Notes: generated by a model not told the origin, from the sequence alone. DNA of 64,000 nt from Pseudomonadota bacterium (GCA_021845905.1 JAJZVA010000003.1:75169-139168), one strand, 5' to 3'; positions 47,590 through 57,074 are shown, numbered from the stretch's first letter. Translations and numbers: made by a program.

Positions 47590-49482
47590 ACCTTCTTTCT
47601 TTTTGCACCAGAACTGGTACATGCCGGCGAACGTGTAGGGGCGTTCTCTCTCGAACGCGTCCCAGTTGCCGAGATCGGATCCGGACGGATCGTCCGGATA
47701 AACCGCGCGGTAGGCGGCGGTGATTTTTTCATCGGCCATCTGCATGAATTCAAGCCCGAGAGTGTCCAGCGCGGCGGCGATCTTCGGAATATCGAAGCGG
47801 TGCTCCTGCACATGGAACAGAAGGTCGCGGCACATCGGCATGTAATAATAATCGTCGAACTGCGCGAGCTTGAGCAGCGTTGCGCGCGGCAGGATGTCCT
47901 TTGCGTCGCGGCGAAAGCGGCGGATGCCGTCCGCGGTCGCGGGATAGCCCTTCTCCCTGATGACCCTGATCGCCGTAACGATATCGCGCCGCGCGCTCTC
48001 GCTGTAAAGCGCGATGCGCATCAGTCCCCCCTCTTTCAGCAAACCGGCCAATACCCGCCATCCCGCCAGCGGGTCGGCCATGTGGTGCAGCACGCCGCCG
48101 CAGGAAATGAGATCGAACTTTTTATCGAGCGCGCCGAGCCGCAGGATGTCCGCCTGCGCGAAAGTCACGTTCTCCGTTCCGAACGCGGCGCTTTTGGCGG
48201 CGGCATAAGCGAGACTGGCGCGGGAGAGATCGACCGCGAGAACCGACGCGTGCGGCAGGGAGCGCGCAAGCCAGACGGCTTCCCGCCCCGTGCCGCAACC
48301 CGCGACCAGCGCCGCCGCGCCGCCGCGTTGCGCGAGATCGCGCATGAAGCATTCCTGAAACAGCATATGGGCGGGCAGCTCGTTCCACACCGGATAGGGA
48401 AAGCCTTCGTATTGTTCGCGCACCTTGAGGGAAACGGCATCGTCGATCTCCGTCAGCACGGCGACTTTCTCCGCGTTTTCGCGCAAGTCCTTCATCGCGG
48501 CGATTTGTTCAGTGATCAGGCCCGCGAGCAAAGGATCATCGCCGAGCGCGGCGGCGATGGCGCCGCTGTCGGCAAGCGCATGGAGCGGCGCGGCTGTGGC
48601 ATAAACGGCGATATGTTCTTTGAGCGCCGCCACATCGTCCGCATGATCGATTTTGGCGCGCAAGGCCGCAACCTTTTCCTTCTCCGCATCCGGCATGTCG
48701 ATGATGTAATCGACCGAGAAGCAATAACGCGCGACGTCCGCCGCCAGTTGCAGGCGCTTTTCCGCATCGAGGCCGGGCAGGGCCTGCGGGTCATCAAGTG
48801 CCGCGAGGAGACGCCCGCGCAGCGCCGCCAGCAGGTCCTCGAACGCCGTCTGCTTCACGACGATTTTTCCGTTGAGTCCGGCGCGGAAATAAGGCGAAGA
48901 AAACAGGCTGAAATCACCGAGCGCGGCGAACGCCGCGGCGTCAAAAACGCGCGCGCCGTCCTTGAGCGGGAACAGCCTGTCGCACGCACCGGTCACAAGA
49001 AGCGTATACCACAGGTTCGCCACCGAGGCGCAACCCAGGCCCGGCGTTTCAAGGCACGCCTGCACGATCTCCGCCAGCGGCGCATTGAACGCGTTGACGG
49101 CGACGGCGGGCGCGATCAGCAGGAACCGCGCCTTGTATTTCGCTTCGCCGGGCGCCATCTGCGCCGCCAGCATGTAATAGCCGAGCGCCTGCGCCGCCTG
49201 GTCGGCGGCGGCATAAACGTCGCCGAGCGCGCAAACCGTCTCAGCGTCTTCCTCGTCGATCTCCAGTGCGGCGTCGAGCAGCTCCAGCGCTTTGTCCTGA
49301 TCCTTGTCCATCGCCGCGACGAACCCGCGCATGCGCAAGGCTTCTTTCGTCGCCGCGCGTTGCAGAGAGCTGTCGAGATGGCGGCGCGCGCCGTCATAAT
49401 CCCGGCGCTGCAGGCATTCCTCCGCTTGCGCGTTCAGGCTGGCGGTTTCCGTTTGAACCGCCGTGAATTGTTTTTCTGTCAA
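47587..49482 (-). CDS. TPR-containing SAM-dependent methyltransferase
   Basis: The 631-residue protein opens with TPR-like helices (about 15-130: NAQAEECLQRRDYDGARRHL; LELLDAALEIDEEDAE), a helical middle, then VREQYEGFPYPVWNEL and a class I methyltransferase fold with the SAM loop LVAGCGTGREAVWLA and LISCGGVLHHMADPL. Similar TPR-methyltransferases act on unknown protein or small-molecule substrates. The stop lies in the end of the MITE-like element; without it the frame would run about 28 residues further. Confidence 0.85.
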   Translation of the reverse strand: MTEKQFTAVQTETASLNAQAEECLQRRDYDGARRHLDSSLQRAATKEALRMRGFVAAMDKDQDKALELLDAALEIDEEDAETVCALGDVYAAADQAAQALGYYMLAAQMAPGEAKYKARFLLIAPAVAVNAFNAPLAEIVQACLETPGLGCASVANLWYTLLVTGACDRLFPLKDGARVFDAAAFAALGDFSLFSSPYFRAGLNGKIVVKQTAFEDLLAALRGRLLAALDDPQALPGLDAEKRLQLAADVARYCFSVDYIIDMPDAEKEKVAALRAKIDHADDVAALKEHIAVYATAAPLHALADSGAIAAALGDDPLLAGLITEQIAAMKDLRENAEKVAVLTEIDDAVSLKVREQYEGFPYPVWNELPAHMLFQECFMRDLAQRGGAAALVAGCGTGREAVWLARSLPHASVLAVDLSRASLAYAAAKSAAFGTENVTFAQADILRLGALDKKFDLISCGGVLHHMADPLAGWRVLAGLLKEGGLMRIALYSESARRDIVTAIRVIREKGYPATADGIRRFRRDAKDILPRATLLKLAQFDDYYYMPMCRDLLFHVQEHRFDIPKIAAALDTLGLEFMQMADEKITAAYRAVYPDDPSGSDLGNWDAFERERPYTFAGMYQFWCKKKEG

Positions 49483-49812
49483 TCGATTTCTCCCTGAGGC
49501 ATTTTTTTATGGCGCTTTTCCCAAAACATAATAAACGCGCCGGAGCGCATTTCAAAACCGATAAATCGCCCGCGCCGAATTAGGACCAATCGACATATAG
49601 CACATGAGATTTTGAAGCCGCAAAACTGCCGATCTGCGGCGTCAAAGCAACTCAGCGTGGGATCCGCCACGCTTTCGTTGCTTTTCCTTGCATCCGATAC
49701 GGCGCAGGGCTTATATAATTCCATAGATTAATGAGGTCTGACCCTAAAGTTAACTTCCTGTTCATTGTTCATTAAGATGAGATTGCTATAAAGGTGAGAA
49801 AAGGCACGCGTC
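49483..49812. other. Gap before divK: repeat remnant and palindromic AGGTCTGACCCT
   Basis: Besides the degenerate element, AGGTCTGACCCT (49734-49745) resembles motifs often seen near REP-associated transposase remnants. A possible -10 (TATAAA, about 49786) precedes divK. No other gene is supported. Confidence 0.4.
49581..49726. mobile_element. Degenerate second copy of the repeat element
   Basis: The first 39 bp (49581-49619) are identical to 47293-47331, including TA and the inverted-repeat end. The interior then differs but again begins with an inverted repeat (GCCGCA / TGCGGC) and holds a second hairpin (AGCGTGG / CCACGCT). No exact right end is found; TATATAATTCCATA near 49713 may be a decayed one. 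Confidence 0.55.
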
Positions 49813-50196
49813 ATGAAAAACAAGGTTTTGATCGTCGAGGACAATGAGCTGAACATGAAGCTCTTCGACGACCTCCTCAGCGCCCACCAGTATCAGACCT
49901 TCAAAACCCGCGACGGCAATCATGTTCTGGAATTGGCGCGACAGCATATGCCCGACCTTATCCTCATGGACATCCAGCTGCCGGAAGTCTCGGGCCTCGA
50001 AGTCACCAGGCGGCTCAAGGCCGAGGCGGATCTCCGGCACATCCCCGTGGTGGCCGTCACCGCCTTCGCCATGAAAGGCGACGAGGAAAAAATCCGCAAC
50101 GGCGGCTGCGAGGATTACATTTCAAAGCCCATCGCCATCGGCGAATTCATAAAAATAGTCCAAAAATATTTGGATCGGCCGCGCACGGCGGGATAG
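49813..50196 (+). CDS. divK: Single-domain response regulator DivK
   Basis: The 127-residue receiver domain has the acidic pair ([10 protein letters not shown]), phosphoacceptor Asp53 ([10 protein letters not shown]), Thr (VAVTAFAM) and Lys (YISKPI). DivK relays polarity and cell-cycle signals through DivJ, PleC and DivL to CtrA in Caulobacter. Direct linkage to pleD 27 nt downstream is the classic arrangement. Confidence 0.95.
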   Translation: MKNKVLIVEDNELNMKLFDDLLSAHQYQTFKTRDGNHVLELARQHMPDLILMDIQLPEVSGLEVTRRLKAEADLRHIPVVAVTAFAMKGDEEKIRNGGCEDYISKPIAIGEFIKIVQKYLDRPRTAG

Positions 50197-50223
50197 TATT
50201 GCGATAGAGGAGTTTTTCCATTC

Positions 50224-51678
50224 ATGACAGCCCGCGTCCTGATCGTCGACGACATCCTGCCGAACGTCAAGCTGCTCGAAGCCAAGCTCTCGGGCGAGTA
50301 CTTCGACGTCATCACGGCGATGAGCGGCGCGGAGGCCCTCGAAAAAGCCGAGGCCGAAAGCCCCGACATCATCCTGCTCGACGTCATGATGCCGGAGATG
50401 GACGGCTTCGAAACCTGCCAGCGCCTCAAGGCCAACCCCGCGACCTCGCACATCCCCGTGGTGATGGTGACCGCGCTGACCGACGCGACCGACCGCGTGC
50501 GCGGGCTTGAGTCCGGCGCGGACGACTTTCTGAGCAAGCCTGTCAACGACGTCGCGCTGATGGCGCGGGTCAGGTCCCTGGTGCGCCTCAAGATGACCAT
50601 CGACGAATGGCGCGTGCGCGAAAACACCGCCAGCAAGCTCGGGCTCGCGGGACAGCCGTCCAGCGCTTTCGATGAATCCTACGACAGCGCCAAGGTGCTG
50701 GTGATCGAGGACAAGGCCTTCGAAAGCGAAAAAATCGTCGAAACGCTCAAGACGGACAACGCCGCGGTCATGCCAGTGCGCTCCGGCGAGCAGGGCATCG
50801 CCCTCGCCCAGCAGAACAACTTCGACATCATCATCGTCAGCCTCAGCCTCGCCGCGGAAGACGGCCTGCGCCTCTGCTCCCACCTGCGCTCCAACGAGCG
50901 CACGCGTGGCGTGCCGATCCTGCTCGTCAGCGAGGAGACGGACATGAAACGCGTCGCCGTCGGCCTCGAAATCGGCGCCTACGACTACATCCTGCGCCCC
51001 GTCGACCGCAACGAAATGCTCGCCCGCGTGCGCACGCAGGTGCGCCGCAAGCGCTATCAGGACAGGCTGAAAGCGAATTACGAAGCCAGCCTCTCCATGG
51101 CGCTGACCGACACGCTGACCGGCCTTTACAACCGCCGCTATCTGATGGCGCACCTTGAAAAGCTGGCGCGCAAGAACAGCGACGCGAGAAAAACATTCTG
51201 CCTGATGATGATCGACATAGACCACTTCAAGCAGATCAACGACGCCCACGGCCACGCCGCCGGCGACGAGACGCTCAAGATCTTCGCCGACCGCGTGCTG
51301 CAACGCCTGCGCGGCTTCGACCTCGTCGCGCGCTACGGCGGCGAGGAGTTCATCGTCGTGTTGCCGGACATCAACCTCGACATGGCCATGCAAGTGGCGG
51401 AACGCCTGCGCAAGGGCATCGCCGCCGAGCCGTTCAAGGCCGGCACGCCGGCGGCGCCGCTCGACATCAAGGTCACCATCAGCATCGGCGCCATGCTCGT
51501 CGACATGAGCCAGGGCGACATCACCATCGAGCAGATGCTCAAACGCATCGACGAAGAGGTCTACAAGGCCAAGGACGCGGGGCGCAACTGCGTCTTTTTC
51601 GCCGGCATCGGGCGCATCGGGCCGGAACCGCCTCAAGGCGATGAAAAGCCGGAAGACACTATCAAGAAAATGATCTGA
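50224..51678 (+). CDS. pleD: Response regulator / diguanylate cyclase PleD
   Basis: Two receiver domains and a GGDEF domain in 484 residues. The first receiver has Asp53 (IILLDVMMPEMDG). The second lacks the acceptor Asp (IIIVSLSLAAEDG), serving as a dimerisation adaptor as in Caulobacter PleD. The GGDEF domain has DTLTGLYNRRY and RYGGEEF; RGFD just upstream is an RxxD inhibitory site for c-di-GMP feedback. It should make c-di-GMP when phosphorylated. Confidence 0.96.
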   Translation: MTARVLIVDDILPNVKLLEAKLSGEYFDVITAMSGAEALEKAEAESPDIILLDVMMPEMDGFETCQRLKANPATSHIPVVMVTALTDATDRVRGLESGADDFLSKPVNDVALMARVRSLVRLKMTIDEWRVRENTASKLGLAGQPSSAFDESYDSAKVLVIEDKAFESEKIVETLKTDNAAVMPVRSGEQGIALAQQNNFDIIIVSLSLAAEDGLRLCSHLRSNERTRGVPILLVSEETDMKRVAVGLEIGAYDYILRPVDRNEMLARVRTQVRRKRYQDRLKANYEASLSMALTDTLTGLYNRRYLMAHLEKLARKNSDARKTFCLMMIDIDHFKQINDAHGHAAGDETLKIFADRVLQRLRGFDLVARYGGEEFIVVLPDINLDMAMQVAERLRKGIAAEPFKAGTPAAPLDIKVTISIGAMLVDMSQGDITIEQMLKRIDEEVYKAKDAGRNCVFFAGIGRIGPEPPQGDEKPEDTIKKMI

Positions 51679-51846
51679 TCCCCGGCGTTTTCTTGCCCAA
51701 TATTCTGAATTTCCTGCATTTTATCCGGATTAAATTTAATTCATCATGCCGTCATGGGCGGGCAATGCCGCGCGCGATAAAGTGAAGATATAGGCTGAAA
51801 TCTCTTCTCTTCAGCCGCACCGCAACAACCCTTTAAGGAGACTTCC

Positions 51847-52302
51847 ATGAAAAAGAGTATTTACATGCTGACCGCCGCCATTCTTCTGACGCCGGCCATG
51901 GCTTTCGCGCAAACCGACATGACGACGCCCGCAACACCGGCGACGCCCGCCACGCCGGTCACGGCGCCCGCCGCGCCCGTGGCGAACGCCCCCGGCGCCG
52001 AACAAGGCCAGCCGGGCGACGCGCACCGCGACACGCGCGACATCCGTCATGACAAAAACATGCGCAACGCCTACAACCGCAAACTGGGCCGCGAGCGCGG
52101 CGACATGAACCGCGACCGCCGCGAAATGAACCGCGACAAGGCGAACGGCAACAAAGAAGGCTATTTGAAGGAACGCCGCGACATGCGCCAGGACAAGCAC
52201 AGGATGAACCGCCAGAAGTTCCGCCGCAACCGGCTGAACAGGGACATCCGCCACGACAAGCATGACCGCCGTCATGACTGGCGTCATGAGGGACGCCGCT
52301 AA
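51847..52302 (+). CDS. Exported Arg/Asp-rich low-complexity protein
   Basis: A signal peptide (MKKSIYMLTAAILLTPAMAFA) is followed by a Thr/Ala/Pro linker with repeated ATPATP and a mature region dominated by Arg, Asp, His and Asn in dipeptides such as RD, RHDK and NRDRR. It is likely a periplasmic, disordered, highly charged protein. A strong AAGGAG precedes the ATG and a terminator follows. No domain recognised. Confidence 0.75.
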   Translation: MKKSIYMLTAAILLTPAMAFAQTDMTTPATPATPATPVTAPAAPVANAPGAEQGQPGDAHRDTRDIRHDKNMRNAYNRKLGRERGDMNRDRREMNRDKANGNKEGYLKERRDMRQDKHRMNRQKFRRNRLNRDIRHDKHDRRHDWRHEGRR

Positions 52303-52337
52303 TCACGTAGCCTCGCTTCCCGCACGACTAAAAAAAA

Positions 52338-52367
52338 GAACGCACCCCAAAGGGTGCGTTCTTTTTT
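52338..52367. terminator. Bidirectional terminator
   Basis: A 10-bp stem GAACGCACCC / GGGTGCGTTC with a 4-nt loop, A-run before and T6 after. It serves the forward charged-protein gene and the convergent rpmG. Confidence 0.9.
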
Positions 52368-52421
52368 ATTCACACATGCCGTTCGATGAATGAGGCAACG
52401 CCAAAAACCCGGCAAGGGGTT

Positions 52422-52592
52422 TTATTTCATCTTGCCTTCGACGTATTCGACGTGTTTGCGCACGACCGGATCATATTTCATGATCTTCAGCTTGTCGGTC
52501 GTGTTGCGGGTATTCTTGCTGCTGAAGTAGCAGTGTCCGGTGCCAGCCGAGCTTTCCAGCTTTATCGTCACGCGGGGGCCTTTTTTCGCCAT
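52422..52592 (-). CDS. rpmG: 50S ribosomal protein L33
   Basis: The 56-residue product reads [20 protein letters not shown], then [20 protein letters not shown] and ends VEYVEGKMK, which is L33. It has one Cys only, so it is the zinc-independent form. A ribosome-binding site AAGGA and a promoter (52653-52680) support it. It stands alone, far from the other ribosomal genes, as is usual for this gene. Confidence 0.95.
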   Translation of the reverse strand: MAKKGPRVTIKLESSAGTGHCYFSSKNTRNTTDKLKIMKYDPVVRKHVEYVEGKMK

Positions 52593-52652
52593 GATCTTTT
52601 TTCCTTAATAAAACTACCGTGCAGACGCCCAAAGACGTGTGCAGAAGCGCAA

Positions 52653-52680
52653 AAGATACCTATCTGTTTCGTAAAGTCAA
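52653..52680 (-). promoter_or_regulatory. rpmG promoter
   Basis: Reverse-strand TTGACT (52680-52675), 16-bp spacer, TATCTT (52658-52653). The predicted start is about 54 nt before rpmG. Confidence 0.6.
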
Positions 52681-52710
52681 GCAAAAAGCGGCACAAACTG
52701 ACTGTTGGCT

Positions 52711-52738
52711 TTGGCGCGGAATAAGGCTAAACTATTAT
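52711..52738 (+). promoter_or_regulatory. Promoter of the IalB-like gene
   Basis: TTGGCG (52711-52716), 16-bp spacer, TATTAT (52733-52738); the start would lie about 26 nt before the ATG. It is arranged back-to-back with the rpmG promoter. Confidence 0.5.
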
Positions 52739-52770
52739 CCTATATAGCGTTTTTCTCAGAGAGGCGTGTG

Positions 52771-53292
52771 ATGAGAAAAAAAATTCTGCCGATATCCTTG
52801 TTTTTTTGGGGCCTTCTGACCGCGACGGCCGCGCATGCGGCGCCGGTGAAGCCCGTCATGACCGGCCATTACGACGGCTGGAAGGTCTACCGTTTTCATG
52901 ACGCGCACGGCCCCGTCTGCTTCATGACCGCCCAGCCGCAAAAAGAGCAGGGCCACTATGCGAGTCGCGGCGAAGTGTTCTTTTTCGTCACGCACTGGCC
53001 GGGCAAAAGCGGCAAGAACGTGGTCAGCATCTCCACCGGCTACACCTACAAGAAGGGCAGCCGCGTGACGCTTGAGGTCGAAGGCAAAACCTTCAACCTC
53101 TTCACGCAGGGCGAGATGGCCTGGACGCAGGACAGCACGGAAGACAACGCCGTCGTCCGCGAGATCAAAGCGGGAAGCCGCATGACGGTCAAAGGCACGT
53201 CGGACCACGGCACGCTCACCACCGACACCTACAGCCTCAAAGGCAGCACCGACGCCTACCGCGCCCTCACCCGCGCCTGCGACGGAAAATAA
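52771..53292 (+). CDS. IalB-like exported protein (invasion-associated locus B family)
   Basis: A signal peptide (MRKKILPISLFFWGLLTATAAHA) precedes a beta-rich domain with phrases of the IalB family: GWKVYRF, PVCFMTAQPQK, FFFVTHWPG and MTVKGTSDHGTLTTDTYSL...ALTRACDGK, with two Cys that could form a disulfide. The family is common in alphaproteobacterial periplasms; the name does not prove a role in invasion. The ATG follows AGAGAGG by 7 nt; a GTG one codon upstream is possible. Confidence 0.8.
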   Translation: MRKKILPISLFFWGLLTATAAHAAPVKPVMTGHYDGWKVYRFHDAHGPVCFMTAQPQKEQGHYASRGEVFFFVTHWPGKSGKNVVSISTGYTYKKGSRVTLEVEGKTFNLFTQGEMAWTQDSTEDNAVVREIKAGSRMTVKGTSDHGTLTTDTYSLKGSTDAYRALTRACDGK

Positions 53293-53310
53293 AAAGGAAC
53301 ACGCCCCGCC

Positions 53311-53778
53311 ATGAAGCATATCGAGGCCAGCAAGCTGATCCATATCCCCGGCGCGGTCGAGGCGTCGGCCGTCAAATACAGCCTCGTCGAACGGCTGCGC
53401 GGCATCTTCCACATCGAGACGGTGGGCGAAGGCGACGAGAATTTCTCGCTCGCCGCGACCGGCAAGGACATCCCCTGCCACTGCATGCTCAACGTGCTGG
53501 TGAAAACCGACGAAAAGCACGCGCGGGTGATCATCGACGGCAACGCGAAAATCACCGCCGCCACCAAAATCATCTATACGCTCGGCGTTCTCGTCCTGCT
53601 CGTGCTCGGGCAATTCCACGGCATCCTCAACACGCGCGCCACCGGCAACGCGGAAGATTTGATGGTCTTCCTGTTTCTCGGCATCTTCATGCTCTACGAC
53701 GTGGGCAAAAAGCTCTCCGAGCCGGAAAGGATGATCGACCGCGTCCTCGCCGCGCTCCACACGGAATTCGGGGCTTAA
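53311..53778 (+). CDS. Small membrane protein, unknown function
   Basis: The 155-residue protein has a soluble N-half (about 85 residues with a CHC motif) and two membrane segments (IIYTLGVLVLLVLGQF, LMVFLFLGIFMLY) before a helical tail. It follows the IalB-like gene by 18 nt and ends at a hairpin. No family recognised. Confidence 0.7.
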   Translation: MKHIEASKLIHIPGAVEASAVKYSLVERLRGIFHIETVGEGDENFSLAATGKDIPCHCMLNVLVKTDEKHARVIIDGNAKITAATKIIYTLGVLVLLVLGQFHGILNTRATGNAEDLMVFLFLGIFMLYDVGKKLSEPERMIDRVLAALHTEFGA

Positions 53779-53804
53779 AAAACTTTCCTCTCCCGCGCAA
53801 AAGA

Positions 53805-53831
53805 AAACGGCCCTGACATTCAGGGCCGTTT
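53805..53831. terminator. Bidirectional terminator between convergent genes
   Basis: A 12-bp stem (AACGGCCCTGA core with complementary TCAGGGCCGTT) and 3-nt loop; T3CT3 on one side. It lies between the forward membrane protein and the reverse lipoprotein gene. Confidence 0.75.
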
Positions 53832-53872
53832 CTTTGGGCTGTTTATCCGGCCCTTAGGGCCGTCACGACAGA

Positions 53873-53912
53873 TCAGTGTTCAACTGTCACAACACGTCAG
53901 TGTTCAACTGTC
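53873..53912 (-). repeat. 16-bp direct repeat (24-bp period) at the lipoprotein stop
   Basis: TCAGTGTTCAACTGTC occurs at 53873-53888 and 53897-53912. The second copy holds the last codons and stop of the reverse gene; the first is a duplicated tail. Confidence 0.8.
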
Positions 53913-54391
53913 CACGTGCCGTCCGGGTTGCGGCAGGCCGTGCTGACCGCCGTTTGCGCCTGGCCGTCGATCATGATCGCCTGACGGAACTCGCGGCAGG
54001 TGTCGCCGGTCGAAGCCTGCGTGCCTTGGCGAATCGGGGTGATCGAGCCGCTGTGGCCGGACTGCGGATTGCTCCAGCTGATCGTCTGGTTCAAAGGCGC
54101 CGTATAGGCCTGCTGCGCGGCCTGCTCGTGATAAGCCATGTCTGCCTTGTCGAGCGACTTGCCGATCTCGCTGCCCGCGAAAGCGCCGAGCAGCGCGCCC
54201 GCGCCCGTCGCCCAGAGCTGGCCGGAACCGCCGCCGACCTTCGAGCCGAGAATGCCGCCGATCAGCGCGCCTGCGCCGGTGCCGATGGTTTGTTTCGTGC
54301 CCATGCCCCACGGGTTTTGCTGGCCGTTTTGCGCGCAACCGGCCAAAGACAGCGCGGCGACGGCGGCGAGGACGAGAATCTTCGTTTTCAT
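53897..54391 (-). CDS. 17 kDa surface antigen-like lipoprotein with glycine zipper
   Basis: A lipoprotein signal (VAALSLAGC, Cys19) is followed by the glycine-zipper region TIGTGAGALIGGILGSKVGGG...GALLGAFAGSEIGKSLD, then a C-terminal domain with TCREF and GTWTVEH. This matches the Rickettsia 17 kDa antigen family, an outer-membrane lipoprotein type widespread in alphaproteobacteria. The two Cys in the C-domain may pair. Confidence 0.85.
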   Translation of the reverse strand: MKTKILVLAAVAALSLAGCAQNGQQNPWGMGTKQTIGTGAGALIGGILGSKVGGGSGQLWATGAGALLGAFAGSEIGKSLDKADMAYHEQAAQQAYTAPLNQTISWSNPQSGHSGSITPIRQGTQASTGDTCREFRQAIMIDGQAQTAVSTACRNPDGTWTVEH

Positions 54392-54533
54392 ATTTTTTAC
54401 CTTTCCTTGACTACGAGAAATTGAGGATCATCCTATGGATTTATAAATTTCGTCTTGTTATATCTAAACACAAGTCACGTTTACAGCAACACAAACTTGA
54501 CTACAATTTTTTGCAAGGTTCGGCACGCAAACG

Positions 54534-55127
54534 ATGGAAATCAATCCGCAGGAAAACCCGATCGAATTATTTAAAAAGTGGATGACCGAAGCCTATAAGA
54601 CGGAGATTTCGGATCCGGATGCCATGTCGCTTGCCACCGTCGGCAAGGACGGCAAACCCTCGGTGCGCATGGTTCTGCTGAAAAGGGTCGACGAGAACGG
54701 ATTCTGTTTTTATACGAATATGGAAAGCCGCAAGGGCGGCGAACTGGCGCACAACCCCAACGTAGCCCTGTGCTTTCACTGGAAATCGCAAACACGGCAG
54801 GTACGGGTCGAAGGCGTCGCGACGGAGATGCCGGCGCCGGTCGTCGACACCTACTTCAAGACGCGCCATTACCTAAGTCGCATCGGCGCCTGGGCGAGCC
54901 AGCAGTCGCGGCCGCTTTCCAGCCGCAAGGAGCTGGAGGACCGCGTCGCGGAATTCGAAAAGAAATTCGAAGGCGAAAACGACGTGCCGCGCCCGCCGCA
55001 CTGGGTGGGCTTTTGCGTCGCGCCGGAGAAAATAGAGTTCTGGCAGGAGGGCAAGGGCCGTCTGCACGACCGTTTCCTCTTCAGCCGCGAAAACGGCGTC
55101 TGGTCGATGACGCGGCTCAATCCCTAG
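54534..55127 (+). CDS. pdxH: Pyridoxamine 5'-phosphate oxidase
   Basis: PdxH oxidises PNP/PMP to PLP using FMN. Seen are PDAMSLATVGKDGKPSVRMVLLK, GFCFYTNMESRKGGEL, WASQQSRPLSSR and the C-terminal end RLHDRFLFSRENGVWSMTRLNP. The 197-residue length is normal. PLP is used by the cysteine desulfurase nearby at 57434-58552, though the genes are separate. Confidence 0.97.
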   Translation: MEINPQENPIELFKKWMTEAYKTEISDPDAMSLATVGKDGKPSVRMVLLKRVDENGFCFYTNMESRKGGELAHNPNVALCFHWKSQTRQVRVEGVATEMPAPVVDTYFKTRHYLSRIGAWASQQSRPLSSRKELEDRVAEFEKKFEGENDVPRPPHWVGFCVAPEKIEFWQEGKGRLHDRFLFSRENGVWSMTRLNP

Positions 55128-55157
55128 GGCAACTTTACAAGACATAAGGAGAACACC

Positions 55158-57047
55158 ATGTCTGAACAACACGCATTTCAGGCCGAGGTCGGCCGCCTGC
55201 TCGATATCGTCACGCACGCGCTTTACACCGACCGGGAGATTTTCCTGCGCGAGCTCGTCTCCAACGCGGCGGACGCGCTGGATCGCCTGCGCTATGCGGC
55301 GATCGCAAGCCCGCAGCTGCTCGGCGACGATCCGGAGCTCAAAATCTCCATCGCCTTCGACGCGCCCGCGCGCACCGTCACCATCGCCGACAACGGCATC
55401 GGCATGACCAAGGACGAACTCGCGCAAAACCTCGGCACCATCGCCAAATCCGGCACGCGCGAATTTGTGAACCAACTGTCGAAATCGTCCCCGGGCAACG
55501 CCGCAGAGCAGTCGCGGCAATCATTAATAGGCCAGTTCGGCGTCGGGTTTTATTCCGCCTTCATGGTCGCCGACAAAGTGACGGTTTTGAGCCGCAAGGC
55601 GGGAGAAGAAAACGCCTGGCAGTGGGAATCCGACGGCAAGGGCAGCTATAGCCTGGCCGAACACATCAAGGACGCGCGCGGCACGGAGATCACCCTCCAC
55701 ATCAAGGACGACGCCTCGGAATTCCTGCTCGAAGACCGCCTGAAGCAGATCGTCAAGAAATATTCCGACCACATCGGCTTCCCGATCGACGTCTCGGGCG
55801 CGACGGTCAACGAAGGCTCCGCGCTGTGGATGCGCCCCAAATCGGAAATCACCCAGGAGCAATATAAAGAGTTTTATCATCACGTCTCCGGCGCGATGCA
55901 GCTCGACGCGCCGTGGCTGACCCTGCACTGGAAGGCCGAAGGCGCGGTCGAATACACCAACCTCCTCTTCATCCCCGAGATGAAGCCGTTCGACCTTTAC
56001 GACCCGCGCCGCCCCCACGGGGTGAAATTGTACGTCAAGCGCGTCTTCATCACCGACGGGCTCGACGGTCTCATCCCGCCGTTCCTGCGTTTTCTGAAAG
56101 GCGTGGTGGATAGCGAAGACCTGCCGCTCAACATCAGCCGCGAGATGCTGCAATCGAGCCCGATGGTGGCGAAGATGAATTCCGCCATCACCAAAAAAGT
56201 CCTCGACGCGCTGCAGGAAAAAGCCGAGAAGCATCCCGGCGAATTCCACGAATTCTGGTCGCTGTTCGGCCCGGTCGTCAAGGAAGGCCTCTACGACGCG
56301 CACGCCCACCGCGCGCAACTCTGCAAGGTCGCGCGTTTTCATTCCACCTACAACAAGCACGCGGATCACGAAAAGGTCGCGCACCTCGTCTCTCTCGACG
56401 AATATATTTCCCGCATGAAGGACGGGCAGGAGCATATCTATTATCTCTCCGCCAGCGACCTCGAAACCGCGAAAAACAGCCCGCAGCTCGAAGCCTTCAA
56501 GGCCAGGGGCGTCGAGGTGCTGTTCATGACCGACACGATCGACGAATTCTGGCTGCCGATGCAAAACGATTACGACGGCAAAAAGTTCAAGTCCGTCACC
56601 CGCGGCGCGGCCGAACTCTCGAAAGTCAAAAGCGAAGAGAAAAAAGCGCCGCAAATGGAAAAAGAATCCGCAGCCGCAGCGCCGCTGATTGAAACCCTGA
56701 AGGAAATTCTCAAAGGCGAGGTGAAGGACGTCATGCTTTCCGAGCGTCTCGTCGACAGCCCCGTCTGCCTCGTCGCGCCGGAGAGCGACGTCGACATCCA
56801 TATGCAGCGGCTTTTGAAACGCTCGCAGGACTACGACGCCAAGCACCAGCATATCCTCGAGATCAACGCCGCGCATCCGGTGATCAAGAAGATGGAGGCC
56901 TTGTCGTCGAACGACGAACTGCTGAAAGACACCGCCTTCCTGCTGCTCGATCAGGCGAAGATCTTGCAGGGCGAGCCGCTCAAGAACCCGACGGAATTCG
57001 TGCGGCGCATGAGCCAGGCGATCGAGAAAGGTTTGCTGGCGGGATAG
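55158..57047 (+). CDS. htpG: Chaperone HtpG (Hsp90)
   Basis: The GHKL ATP domain has FLRELVSNAADALDRLRY, IADNGIGMTKDEL and GQFGVGFYSAFMVADKV; the middle domain includes LPLNISREMLQ; the C-terminal dimerisation domain ends normally. The 629-residue length is standard. The start follows AAGGAGAACACC. HtpG folds client proteins under stress. Confidence 0.98.
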   Translation: MSEQHAFQAEVGRLLDIVTHALYTDREIFLRELVSNAADALDRLRYAAIASPQLLGDDPELKISIAFDAPARTVTIADNGIGMTKDELAQNLGTIAKSGTREFVNQLSKSSPGNAAEQSRQSLIGQFGVGFYSAFMVADKVTVLSRKAGEENAWQWESDGKGSYSLAEHIKDARGTEITLHIKDDASEFLLEDRLKQIVKKYSDHIGFPIDVSGATVNEGSALWMRPKSEITQEQYKEFYHHVSGAMQLDAPWLTLHWKAEGAVEYTNLLFIPEMKPFDLYDPRRPHGVKLYVKRVFITDGLDGLIPPFLRFLKGVVDSEDLPLNISREMLQSSPMVAKMNSAITKKVLDALQEKAEKHPGEFHEFWSLFGPVVKEGLYDAHAHRAQLCKVARFHSTYNKHADHEKVAHLVSLDEYISRMKDGQEHIYYLSASDLETAKNSPQLEAFKARGVEVLFMTDTIDEFWLPMQNDYDGKKFKSVTRGAAELSKVKSEEKKAPQMEKESAAAAPLIETLKEILKGEVKDVMLSERLVDSPVCLVAPESDVDIHMQRLLKRSQDYDAKHQHILEINAAHPVIKKMEALSSNDELLKDTAFLLLDQAKILQGEPLKNPTEFVRRMSQAIEKGLLAG

Positions 57048-57074
57048 GCGGCATTTTACCAGAGGATGTCTTTT

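Noticed and set aside
49479-49724. 81-codon reverse frame over the second repeat copy
   Set aside because: Mostly repeat DNA, no ribosome-binding site, unusual composition; read as repeat remnant.
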